DNA of 64,000 nucleotides from Nemania diffusa. Lineage: Eukaryota > Ascomycota > Sordariomycetes > Xylariales > Xylariaceae. The notes under the pieces are model-generated. The model searched no databases. It was not told where the DNA came from and saw nothing but the letters and a program-made list of their open reading frames with translations. Numbering within the stretch: position 1 is the stretch's first letter; each line of letters opens with the position of its first letter. The DNA lies in assembly GCA_038501195.1 (NCBI GenBank), contig JBBPUQ010000002.1, positions 5,037,001-5,101,000 of the forward strand, written 5' to 3'. This document shows, piece after piece, positions 52,789 to 63,303 of this stretch. The translations under genes were made by a program, and so were the position numbers.

Positions 52789-54475
52789 ATAAGTGGTGAT
52801 CCTGACAAGTGGTGTTGTGGGCAGTGGAGAGGCTTCCGCAGAAGCCTCTTTTCAGGCTCCTTTATTAGGTAAGCTCACCTGGGTGGATCTTATGACCCGA
52901 CCCTTTGGGCTCGCCCCACTAGACCCACTTATACCGTCACACCAAATTTTGTCCAAAGGCTGTATAATGCTGTAACAGTGCGGGTAAACCTGCACTCGAA
53001 AGTAAGGGGTATTTGCTGATTAGGCTTTGCTTCTCTTGCTCACGTTAACTTTTCCTATTCATTTCGAGAATCTTTTTCAGAGTAGTTCTTATTTAGCTAG
53101 TCAGGCAGGTTTCCTACTTAAAAGATCTACCAATTGCTTTGATTTAACAACACTATTTCGGATACAAGTAAAGCCTTTGAAAGTGCTATTGTGACCACTT
53201 GTCAGTCTCCAAACTTCGGTGTATACCATCTACACGCTACGTTGTAATGCATCGAGGGGCCCCCATTAGGACCGCTTTGAGCTTTCCCTTCTGAAGGTGT
53301 AAGCATATACCCGGCAAAACTGAAGATTCACTCCGATTCTGATAAATTATTTGTTTACTTCTACAAGCTCGACTGAAACCAAAAGCTGCAAAAGCGGCAT
53401 GAATTTATTTTCGATAGGGTGCGGTAATAAGTGGTTTTCTGCCAATCCGCTACTTGTTTAACGGCTTGAATATTTTCGGTACTTTTCATTAACGATTTGA
53501 AATATATACAAAAATAATATAATACATAATATATAGCACAGCCTTGTAACCTCCTAGCTACCCATCTGAGACAGGTGCGGGGAAACAGGAAGTGAGAGAG
53601 GTAGCAAATGATGTAGCATCCATTTTGAATCGCGCTTGCTATTATCTGTTCTAGGCCCAATGCACCAGGGAGTTGGGTATTGTCCCGTGAGTACTGTAGA
53701 TAGCTACTAATGAATTGTAAGGATGGTTCATGAAACTCACACCATGGGACCGCACTGGCAGTTTGTTGTGTCAATGCTCCCGTCAATACCAGTATTCATG
53801 CTATTAAGCGTATCTTGCGAGGCTCATTGTTACGGAACAGAACTGCAATGCTAAACCACGACACTACCTGCAAAAGTAGAACGTTGTCAAGATTGGGAAA
53901 CCTTGGCCGTGACACTCATGCACAAGGTCTTCGATCTCTTGCTCCGTGGCTTCCATTGATTCGCTCATTACCAACCCACCACAGCCTCTGCAAATATGCG
54001 GTAAGAAATGCAATAAGATAGGAAATGACCTCTAGGTATAGATAGAAAACGGGGGTTCTTGAATACTGCCTTGAATGTGGTCACGAGCGGTAGGGTAGCA
54101 TATAATACACACAGCCCTATCATAAGAATAATAAGGACTCATCTAACTGACATATGATAGACAACTAGGTATTCCACAAAAGATCCCGTGAAATATCAAA
54201 ATCCTAATTCGTATAGGCGATGCAGGTAAGATAGAAACAGTCATGTCCGTACGGCTACATCCTCAAAAGCCCTAAGTTTAATATTTGCACGGACATACTA
54301 AGAGCCTTGCCCTATCTTCGGGTTCCGGAGAATGCTGAAATGACTCCATGTGAGCATCCAATGACTACCGTGCGGTGATAAGAGCTTGGAATCCTTGCCA
54401 ACACGCCACCCGGTCTTAGACTTTTTAGCTCTAATCGAAAAAGATTTCATCAATCAATTGTTGTGTAGATTAACC
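52789..54475. other. Intergenic, no supported gene
   Basis: About 1.7 kb of normal composition. A 141-codon open frame on the minus strand at 53361-53786 starts with a hydrophobic segment and contains scattered cysteines, but I could not match it to a family or a splice model. Nothing else supported. Confidence 0.4.
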
Positions 54476-55353
54476 ATGAGGATAGGAATAGAGTCACAAG
54501 ATGATCAACTGTAGTTACTAGGTGACGGCGAGTCCAAATACCAATTCGCCAAGAAGACTCCCCGTCGTCTTATTTTATCGGTACGCTCGAGATTCCAGGA
54601 CGACCCTGCTCTGCTCGCCGTGGTGCTACTACTACTTTATATTGCGGTGTTGTCGACAATCGAAACGTTCAAGCCCTTTGTTCCTCGTCGTGATGATTGT
54701 CATGGAATGAAATGCCATGATTGTAAACTCCTGTTGTTACCCTTAAACAAGTATCTACTACCTCGGAGCAGCATAGAGTATGAAGTTAAGGCAGAATGGT
54801 ATCCTTTCGAATACCCTTGGAATCTCGGACCTTCAGACGAACTTGACAACGTCTGGGAAGATCTCCTCTACGGCGAGTGTCACTGATCCTTTGAAGTGCT
54901 GTACTCAGTGCGCTAATCTCCCTCGGAGCTTTGAACATCAGTCACGCCTGAGGAAATCCAACGCCTGCACAGGAATAGACTAGCCACTGGGATTATTATG
55001 CCTCTAAGATTCCAGGAGCGGACACTAGCAAACACGGCCCGCTCAGTATAGAACTGGTATTGGCATCAGGGCTCCATTTGCCATGTTGCATTGCTTCATT
55101 TTCAACTGACTAGGCCCAAGATCACTGCATAGACTCTGCCCGTCAGGCTATTATGTGTCACGCTAACACGGAATTGCATACGGGCGTTTGGGTTAAGAAC
55201 CTGGAGGAACCCATGAGCGGCATCATTTTAGGGCACACATCGACTGCTTGTGTACGCTGGGATAGCGTGAACAGCTGGGCAAGGAGCAGGGCATTGAGAC
55301 CTGGGGAATTTACCTATCGTCTAACACCGTTTGACAGGAGTTGGGAAGAGTAA
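54476..55353 (+). pseudogene. UstYa-like (DUF3328) oxidase, decayed
   Basis: UstYa-family proteins are membrane-anchored oxidases involved in cyclising ribosomal peptides and other fungal metabolites. The ATG at 54476 is followed by TAG at 54512-54514 (a CAG-to-TAG change would explain it), then the typical LLGDGES, a basic stretch, a membrane helix (LLLLYIAVLSTI, about 54614-54664) and SIEYEVKAEWYPFEYPW with GPSDELDNVWEDLLYG (to about 54875). After that the frame breaks repeatedly: LNISHA and then EEIQRLHRNRLATG in another frame (about 54927-54995), a degraded first HxxHC motif (MLHC, near 55080), then DHCIDSARQAIMC with HANTEL (second HxxHC region, 55117-55180), and WDSVNSWARSRAL to the stop at 55353. 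Multiple frameshifts make it non-functional. Family assignment is by motif order. Confidence 0.75.
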
Positions 55354-56200
55354 ATGAGGTGTCTAAGGTTCTAAACTTGGGGCGTGTCGTGTTAGAATGC
55401 TCTAATCATCTGTTGTGTAACCTGACCTGCTGCTACCCGGGTTGCTCCCTGGGATTTACGCAGCCAAATGCCGGTTGGAGCGCCATTACACTATTACTTG
55501 TCATGTTTTGGGCGGGGTCAGATTCCCCCAGTACCACATTGTACCTTAAAGTAATTTACCTCTTTCGTATTTTGTATACACGGTGCTGATGCTCTATGGA
55601 TACTCGTCTCTCTCCACCTAGTATATGTCATATCTGAGTAGCCTAGTAGCATTAAACCTTGATACAAGGCGTAGAACACGTTAAAAGAACAGTAGCATAA
55701 AATCAACATGTTAAATTTCAGCCCTAGATCGACCGGAGATTTTCTAGTAAGTCGAGACACATAGCCCTGTAATATTTCCTTTTCAAGGCCCATGATAAAA
55801 CTTTACCCAGCTAAATCGAAACAAGCTTCTCGATAACAACCCCGTAGACATCGTAAGTAGCCTGTGGGTGCCATTTAAGCGAATAGTGGGACCAAGCTTT
55901 ATTTATATACCCAATAAAAGTATAAAACCATGCTCGGATAATAGTTTTATTGGGTGTATGCAAATAAAGCTCAGCCCCCCATTCGACTTTTAAGTCACGG
56001 TGCACTCAAAGGGATAATGGATTCCATGTCCTGGAGCTTCCATCCCAACTCTTCAACATTTGTATGCAACCCGACTTAGCTATCGTTGATGTTCAAGCTC
56101 CCCTTCAAACCTTCTCAAGGATATCACATCAGATTCTAATAATCACTAACCGTAATATTGACTGAGAAGTTGCTAACTTGGCATAGCCCGCTCTTGAAAC
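55354..56200. other. Intergenic with foldback repeat
   Basis: No supported gene between the UstYa-like pseudogene and the hydrolase. Contains an inverted-repeat element listed separately; the last 150 bp are probably the hydrolase promoter. Confidence 0.5.
55870..55995. repeat. Foldback/MITE-like inverted repeat
   Basis: Central arms AGCTTTATTTATATACCC... (from 55895) and its imperfect reverse complement (ending 55971) share about 23 of 27 positions, and weaker complementarity continues outward to about 55870 and 55995. No target duplication was identified. Consistent with a small foldback element. Confidence 0.5.
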
Positions 56201-59200
56201 ATGTCTGCGCACAAGCCCATCACCGAAGGGGAAATGCCCTTTTCAGCACCGGGTGGTAGGAAGCCAAGTACTACCGTATGCAAAGCTGGAGACTCACACT
56301 ACTAGCAACGCTGATACAATGCATCATAGTGGTATAAGGTCGTAGGTGACCTTGAGACATCATCAAGCCCTCCTCTCGTCGCCCTCCATGGTGGCCCAGG
56401 GGCTGGTCATGAGTATCTCACGTCGCTTACTGACCTCTGGGAGCTACGTGGGATTCCGGTAATATTTTACGATCAGATCGGCTGTGGACGGTCCACGCAC
56501 TTTCGAGAGAGAGCAGGCGATGAATCATTTTGGACTTTTGATCTGTTTATTGCCGAGCTTGACCAGCTAATAGACTACTTAAAACTACGACAGAAGGGCT
56601 TCTTCCTTCTCGGTCAAAGCTGGGGGGGTATGCTTGGGGGCATGTATGCCGCTCGCCGGCCACAGGGACTCCTGAAATTAATTATTGCGGGAAGCCCGGC
56701 TAGTTTCCCCCTTTTTATCGAGTGCGGGAAGCGGCAGCGCGCCGAGCTACCTAAAGACATCCGCGACGCTTTGGACCAGGGCGATCGAGACGGCGACTAC
56801 GACTCACCCGAATACGAAGCAGCCACCACCGTGTTCTATTCTAAGCACGTCTGTCGCATTCCAATGCCACCAGAGGTCGAAAAGGCATTTTCCCATCTGA
56901 AAGACGACCCAACAGCGTATCATACTATGTAAGTGCATCTATATAGGGATGTGATGTTCTGGACCGTTCCATCTTCCAGCTTCGCCTTAATTAACCCTGA
57001 CTGATAAGTCAAGGCACCCCCCTACGACCAGCCCCACTCACGGCTATACCAAAAATCCGACACTATTTCCAACTACCCTATTTAGTAACTGACTAGTTTT
57101 TTAACACTTATAAAACTTACTTTTTTTTTAATTATATTATTATAATCGTATTAATTATAGCTTTTTAAAATGTTTAGTTTTGTAGCTTAATTATATATAG
57201 TTAAAACAATAAATTTTGTTAAAGCTGGAAAGTTAGTTCAATAAGTGTTTAAAAACTACTTTATTTTTCGAAGCTATTTGTAAAAACATTTAAAAAATAT
57301 TTCAACTTAAAAAAAAATTAATAAAACTTTTTAAATTTTGTTTAAAATTTAAAAGAATTATTTAGTTAATTAAGTTTTTATATAAAGTACTTTAAACTAT
57401 TTACTGTTAGTTTTTTGTTTTTGTAACTATACTAAATAAGTATTTGCTGTAGCAAAAAAATTTAAAATTTTAAAAAAATGTTAGTATAAGCGATTTTTTA
57501 CGCGTTTTTTTATATTTTAAAGTTTTAAAAGCTGTATAATCAATTTTAAACATATAAATAAAGCTTTTTTAAAAAATATTAATGTGTTTTTTAACTAATT
57601 TGCTTTTTTTAAAATTATTTAAATTAAGCTTTTTAATTTATTTAATATTAACAAATATAAATTAATAATAAAAATTAAAAATAATAAAATTGTAATAAAA
57701 AATATTTTATAAAAAGTTATTTTTATAAAAAAAAGTTAAAATAAAAAATAAACAACTGTTTTAAAAATTATTAATACAAATAATTACTATATATTTTTTT
57801 TAATAATTTTTAAAAATAAATCGGTTTAAAAACAGTAGTTTTTAATTAAAAAAAATTATTTATTTTTTAATTAGTAGTTTATTTATTTTTTAAATAAATA
57901 AACTAGTTAGTTTATAGTTTTATAATAGTTTTAAAAAATTTTTATTTTTTATACAAAGTTTAACAATTTTTTAAAATAAAAAATTTTTATATTAAATAGT
58001 TATAACAGTTATATAACTATTAAATTTATAAAAAAATATTTAATAAACTATATTTAGTTTGTTTTTTTATTTTTGTATTTATTTTATATTTTTTAATTTT
58101 ACAATTTAAGTTTTTTTTTAGTTATAAAATAAAAATATTGTTAAATTTTAGTAAATTTATATATAAAAAAGTATAAAGCTTATTTAAATAAACAAAAGTT
58201 TTTTAAAACTTTTAAGTTTATAAAAAAAAAAGCTTTAACAAAAAAAAATATATTAATAAGTTTTTAAGCAATAAAAATTTAGTTTAAAAATTAATCAAAA
58301 GTTTTAAATTTTAAATTTATATAATTTAATAAATTTACTGTTAATTAAATTATTTAAACGTTTTTAAACAAAGCTTTAACGTTTAAATATACTAATATAT
58401 TTTTAGTAGCTTTAATTTTTATATTTAAAAGTTCGAAAAATTTAAAGTTTATATTAAAAATGTTTAGTACAAATAATCGAGTTTTTTAAACGTTTATAGT
58501 TTAAATATTGTTTTAAAAGTTTGTAAAAAGTTTAAATAATTGTAACATTGAAATTGCAGCTTTAATTAAGTAAAATAACAAATTAAAAGCTTAACTAAAT
58601 AAAAAAAAGTTTAAAAAACGAAAAAAAGTAGCTTTTAATTTTAACAAAACTTTTGTTAATTTATAACAAGTTCTAAAAATAAAAACGTAACTTATAAAGT
58701 ATAAAGTACAACTTAAATAAAAAGTAATTGTTAATTTAAATAAAAAAGAGCTGGAAACGCTAATTCAAAAAGAAAATACTATAAAAAATTGTATAATAGT
58801 TAATTTTACTAACTAGCTAATTAATTAATCTAGTAGTTGTTAAGTTATTCAGTAAATAGGTAGCAATAGTGATTGAAGAAAGTAATAAAATTAGGTATAG
58901 CTGTAGGGGGGCTGGTCGCAGGGGGGTGCCTTGACTTAATCTATGTACTTAGGCAAGGCCCTTCGGAAATCGTGGTTACTGGTACTTTCAAGGATTGGGA
59001 CGGTACAGAGGAAGCTAAGAAAATCGACGTTGATACCCTGCTGCTGAACGGGAGGTATGACGAGGCTGGAGAGCTATGTGTTGAGCCATGGTTTAGATCT
59101 ATCCCTAAGGTCAAATGGGTCGTTTTGGAGAAATCGAGCCACATGACTCACTGGGAAGAACGCGAGAGGTTCATGGAGTTGGCTGGAAGCTTCCTCGCCC

Positions 59201-59208
59201 AGTACTAA
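56201..59208 (+). CDS. Proline iminopeptidase-type alpha/beta hydrolase with transposon in intron
   Basis: S33-family hydrolase, which removes N-terminal residues such as proline or acts on small amides in the cytosol. Exons 56201-56275, 56330-56928 and 58953-59208 join in phase to 309 residues, the usual family length. HGGPG (residues 45-49) forms the oxyanion hole, GQSWGG carries nucleophile Ser122, NGRYDEA Asp261 and SSHMTHW His288. Intron 1 is 54 bp. Intron 2 runs 56929-58952 (2024 bp) with a perfect GTAAGT donor and a CTTAG acceptor; it contains a 1930-bp Fot1-like element (57007-58936), and without it plus one TA the intron would be 92 bp. The splice restores HTM-QGPSE, the family sequence. 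No stop or frameshift is seen, so the gene may still work if the long AT-rich intron is removed. Substrate unknown; some relatives sit in biosynthetic clusters. Confidence 0.88.
57007..58936. mobile_element. RIP-degraded Fot1/Pogo (Tc1-mariner) element
   Basis: The 1930-bp element starts AGTCAAGGCACCCCCC and ends with the reverse complement; imperfect inverted termini of about 44 bp (roughly 57007-57050 and 58893-58936) agree at nearly all positions through GCTATACC. It is bordered by TA on both sides (57005-57006 and 58937-58938). The start AGTCAAG, TA duplication and length match the Fot1 family of fungal pogo-like transposons, known to be about 1.9 kb. The interior (about 57070-58860) is nearly all A+T with no transposase frame left, consistent with RIP, while the termini keep normal composition. 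It lies wholly within the second intron of the hydrolase gene. Confidence 0.9.
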
Positions 59209-61647
59209 CCAGAACCAGGGGGGGGGTTAGAGGACTAAGAGATGTGTGTAATATGACCCTTCTGAGGCAGGCTGGATGTAACAATCTAGTGGAATAATTA
59301 AATATTGATATCTTGGTAGTACCTCATTTCAGGAAATCTGACATGTAGCTATGAGACCGGACTGGCAGCCACCAATATGAATTCTGCCCAGAAAATATTG
59401 CATGTTCAACCCCCGTTAGTGCCTCACAGGGGTGTCATTTACTGGAGTCCTGCATGCAAAAGCAATGTAACCACCACACTCGTAACGGATGACGACCCGT
59501 TTGAGAAATGAGGCTGACGATAGGCTGCGGGATTGTCTTGAATTGCTTATCACGAATCCTTTGCACTTACTGCGATGACGGTGTCGTGATAGACGACAGC
59601 CTCTCTCGGGAAAAGGCGGAGAAAGGATATGAGCACATGCATTCGGTGACCGGTCAAGATAGACAAAGTCCATTATTAACCGTCGTCGTGGTCTTTGCAT
59701 AAAGAAACACCACATTTTCTCTACAGTCATCCCTCTAGAGACACCGCGACGTATCAGGCTTGCCGACGTCAGGCCTTCTTGTGATAGTAGGTGTCACGAA
59801 GACTAAACACACCAATCATATCTCCAAAAGAATACCCTTCAAATTAGTCCCATATCGTTATGAATCCGCCAACTCCGCCCTGTCCCGTCGTAGCCGAGCT
59901 TGAGTCGGATAATAGAGCCATGCAGCATCCTAGCCATATATGCTTGTTCTTTTTCCATATTGGAAACTGTGAAGCTCTACGTAGAAATTAGCTCGAATTC
60001 TAGATTCTTCAACACAAAAACAGGGCGGTGTTCGCAATGGATCCGTCCGAATCTCTTCTCCAAGAGGATGATTCAGCTGAGTCGTTTCCGTTGTTCGATA
60101 AATTTGTCCGAGTGTCAATGTCATATATCTTTCTCTCCGGCGTAACGGTCCAAGCTCGGGTAAACTTCAATACCGAGAGTAGCTGCAAAGGAATCTCCCT
60201 AAACTAGGCGGGTGATATTTCCAAAGTTAGGGTGAATTAAATAAACAGACCACTGCCTGCGTATCAACTATTATCCCTGTCTCGTGGGCGAGGGATGGGA
60301 AATTAACATAATTTCAATTTAATACATGTTTAATCTATATAAGTAATACTTTATGAGTAGTTATTTAGCGTTCGCTTTTGAAGCTGTAGCACATAGTTAT
60401 AAATGCTATTAAACCCATAAAAGCGGCTAAAACATATTAATATGACAAGATTGTTAAAAAAACATATTAAATTAGCCATAGACGTTACTCCTACTGAAAT
60501 AAAAAAAATCACTTAAATTGAAGGTGAGCTTGTCAAACTTGGTACTGGATGAATATTTAGTCACGTAATAATTATCACGACCAGTGGACAGACCCCATAC
60601 TGCTCTTATTTTCTACGCACAGCTTTCCAGATAGTGAACAGTAGTTTGCTGTAACTATATACAAAAACATAATAATATTTAATTAACTAGCAGACCGACT
60701 GTTTTATCTTGTTTTATAGACGACTGCAATGTTGATATCTCTGCTGACTTATCATGGCGCTGTGGCGCTGTGGCGGTGCTACTCATTCTGCCTGATCTGG
60801 CCGCTTTCTTTTATAACGGTAGCATTTCACCACCACTTTATCTAGATAGTATTAGTACCGCAACGCGGTTATATTGAAAGATGGTTCAAGCTGTATAACC
60901 CACAACTAATGGTATGCGAATATTCCTTCTTTGCCCTGTAGACTATTTTGTAGCTCTTTCTATAAGGGTGTCGGAAAGGGGGGGGAAGGGGGGGGGGAGG
61001 AGGGTGAGGGGGGAGGTTCCCTAGAGCAAGCTCTGGATGAAGCTTATGCTTATTCCTTTTTGGGAGCTTAATATCCCCTCAGCTCTATCAGACGCATCTA
61101 CGAGTCACGTGTCAATCGCGCGACGTGCTCAGCCATGATGGGCCTGGAGCAGCCAGTTACCACCTGCAACCTGCGCTGCAATCGCCCTAATGCTACCTAT
61201 CACCGTCGCTAGCATCTTATCACAGGCATTGCATCGAGGACACCCAATTGTAGCCATGGTAGGCCATGGTAGCCACACAGTTGCAGGTATTATGGCTAAA
61301 AGTATCGCTAGTTCTCTTCGAAATCGTCAGCATTATGCGATCTAAGACCTCATCTACAGCCCCCCAAAAAGGGTCAAGTCACTAGGTAAGCATCGGTAGG
61401 AGTCATATCCAGTGCTCTCTTCTCGGTTGTAAGAACCGGGAATAATGCTATGGCTGCATATATCGAGATATTTCGAGTCTATTGGTTAGAAGTGCCGTGG
61501 TCTTATCATCGCTACTCCCCATGTTTGATTGAAAAACCTGACCTGGTTATCTCCAAAACTACCAATCTCACTTAGCTGCTCAGACAACCTGAACATTGAT
61601 ACCTACATTCTACTATCGACATCGCCTCCGTTTGGACCGAAAGCAGC
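59209..61647. other. Intergenic, no supported gene
   Basis: About 2.4 kb. 60300-60720 is moderately AT-rich. Short open frames at 59416-59730 (-) and 59900-60145 (+) lack domains. A frame at 61190-61345 (+) has RGHPIVAMVGHG, faintly like a glycosyltransferase N-terminus, but this is too short to call. Confidence 0.45.
60978..61016 (+). repeat. G-rich tract with quadruplex potential
   Basis: Thirty-nine bases almost all G with single A and T interruptions, including runs of 8 and 10 G. Contains at least four runs of three or more G, so G-quadruplex formation is possible. Located about 630 bp upstream of the glycosyltransferase start. Confidence 0.85.
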
Positions 61648-63084
61648 ATGGCAGACAGTACACCGGCACGTAAAGTATCACCCGAGAGTGATGCAAAGGA
61701 TCCTATCATTCTAGTCCAATGCTTCGCTGCCACAGGCCATGTGGTCCCACTCTTGCAGATTACCCAACACCTTATCCTGCGCGGCCTCGACGTTTATTTC
61801 CTAGGAGGAACTCAATTCCAGCAGTCTATTGAGGCGTCAGGGGCTAGGTTCATACCCTTGGTCGGACTTTGCGATACCTGGGATCGAGACTGGTTGCCTG
61901 TTTATGGATTGGGCACCGGTCTGGACATTTTGCCGTCAATAATGAAGGTGCTAGCCGTCACGTTGCCTAGCGCACTTGATTCGTTGCGGCGCGCTCTCTC
62001 TCTAGTACGGGACAGAGAGCCTGGTCGGGAAGTTATTATCGTGTCCGAAGTTGCCGTCTCAAGTGGACTTGCCGCTCTTAGACTCGGCGCTCCCCTGCCA
62101 GATGGTTATTCCAAAGCCCCGAAGTCTCTCGGCATCAACGTCGTCCCGCCTCTGTGGACATCAGCGGACCATAACGACCTCTGGATCGACACACCGTACA
62201 ACCCAAACCAGGACCGCAAAGTAAACGTGCTAATGGCTAAGCTGGCGCGACAGGGTATACATAAGGAGGCATGGGATTCCATGAAATACATGCTGGAGGC
62301 GTGTTCAGTTTTCAAGCCGATGGAAAGTCTTTTTGGCGACCATGGTAAGATTATTGATCACCGCCCATGGGACATAAATTTCGTCTGTCACGATAAAACT
62401 CTCCAAATGTGTATTCCTTCGCTTGAATACCCCATCTCTGACTGGCCGGCTAATTTCGCGTTCGGCGGGACGCTGCCACCCAAGGCCTGGCGTACCCCTG
62501 GTTTTGTATTCCCCGACTGGTTCAAGCGAGTCGAGGAGAATAGCGCAAAGAAGGTGACCTCCGCTGCCCGCCGGAAAATCGTGGCCGTCGCGCAGGGGAC
62601 GCTAGCTGTCGACTGGGAAAACGTCCTCATCCCAACGATCCAGGGGTTAGCGGGGAGAGACGATATCCTTGTCATTGCCGTCCTCTGCGTCAAAGGTGCT
62701 ACGCTAGAAGGCCGAGTGCCGCTACCGCTGCCGGACAATATCGTTGTCGTGGATTACTTCCCGTACGATGCGGTCATCGATCACGCGGATGTCTTCGTCT
62801 CGAACGGTAGCTATGGCGTGTTCTCGCACTGCGTCGCGCACGGCGTGCCTATGGTCCTCTCCGGTCATACCGAAGATAAAATCGCCTTAGGGATGAGGGG
62901 AGATTATGCTGGATTCGCTTTCAACCTAGGCGCGGAGCAGCAGACACCAGAATCGTTTGCGAAAGGGGTTGATACCGTCCTCACCAACCCCAAATTCAAG
63001 ACACGGGCAATGCAATTAAAGGCCGAAGCAGAGGCGTTCGATGCCTTGGGTACTGTGGAGAGAGAGCTAAGGGCTTTGTTTTAG
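61648..63084 (+). CDS. UDP-glycosyltransferase (GT1, MGT-like)
   Basis: An intronless 478-residue GT-B glycosyltransferase that would transfer a sugar from a nucleotide donor to a small lipophilic acceptor. The N-terminal Rossmann half opens with ILVQCFAATGHVVPLLQI (residues 20-38; His31 aligns with the catalytic His of GT1 enzymes) and RGLDVYFLGG. The C-terminal donor-binding half has IVAVAQGTLAVDW, VVDYFPYDAVIDHADVFVSN and GSYGVFSHCVAHGVPMVLSG (387-406) followed by HTEDK, equivalent to the PSPG-like motif of the macrolide glycosyltransferase group. No signal peptide or membrane segment, so likely cytosolic. Start chosen at the first ATG in a frame otherwise open; length is normal. Intact. 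Could act on a secondary metabolite or a xenobiotic. Confidence 0.88.
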   Translation: MADSTPARKVSPESDAKDPIILVQCFAATGHVVPLLQITQHLILRGLDVYFLGGTQFQQSIEASGARFIPLVGLCDTWDRDWLPVYGLGTGLDILPSIMKVLAVTLPSALDSLRRALSLVRDREPGREVIIVSEVAVSSGLAALRLGAPLPDGYSKAPKSLGINVVPPLWTSADHNDLWIDTPYNPNQDRKVNVLMAKLARQGIHKEAWDSMKYMLEACSVFKPMESLFGDHGKIIDHRPWDINFVCHDKTLQMCIPSLEYPISDWPANFAFGGTLPPKAWRTPGFVFPDWFKRVEENSAKKVTSAARRKIVAVAQGTLAVDWENVLIPTIQGLAGRDDILVIAVLCVKGATLEGRVPLPLPDNIVVVDYFPYDAVIDHADVFVSNGSYGVFSHCVAHGVPMVLSGHTEDKIALGMRGDYAGFAFNLGAEQQTPESFAKGVDTVLTNPKFKTRAMQLKAEAEAFDALGTVERELRALF

Positions 63085-63303
63085 ACCTCAATATTAGAAG
63101 TCCGCCCTATGGCAAAAAAAAAATCCTTTAACGAGACCTGTAACCCTTATTATCCAGTTTAAAATTAAATCCTGCCTTAAATCCCGCTATACCTATTCCA
63201 CCAAGCGTGACGGTATCTATTAATCGAAAAATTGAGATCGCGACGACATCTGTTCTCAAAATCTTCGACAAAAGGATCAGAGGTGATTGAATTAAGCTCG
63301 CCT

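Noticed and set aside
53361..53786. 141-codon minus-strand frame, considered as a CFEM-type secreted protein
   Set aside because: Hydrophobic start and some cysteines, but cysteine spacing does not fit CFEM and no intron model gave a consistent phase.
61190..61345. Possible duplicated glycosyltransferase N-terminus upstream of the real gene
   Set aside because: Only a faint RGHPIVAMVG resemblance over 50 codons; could be chance.
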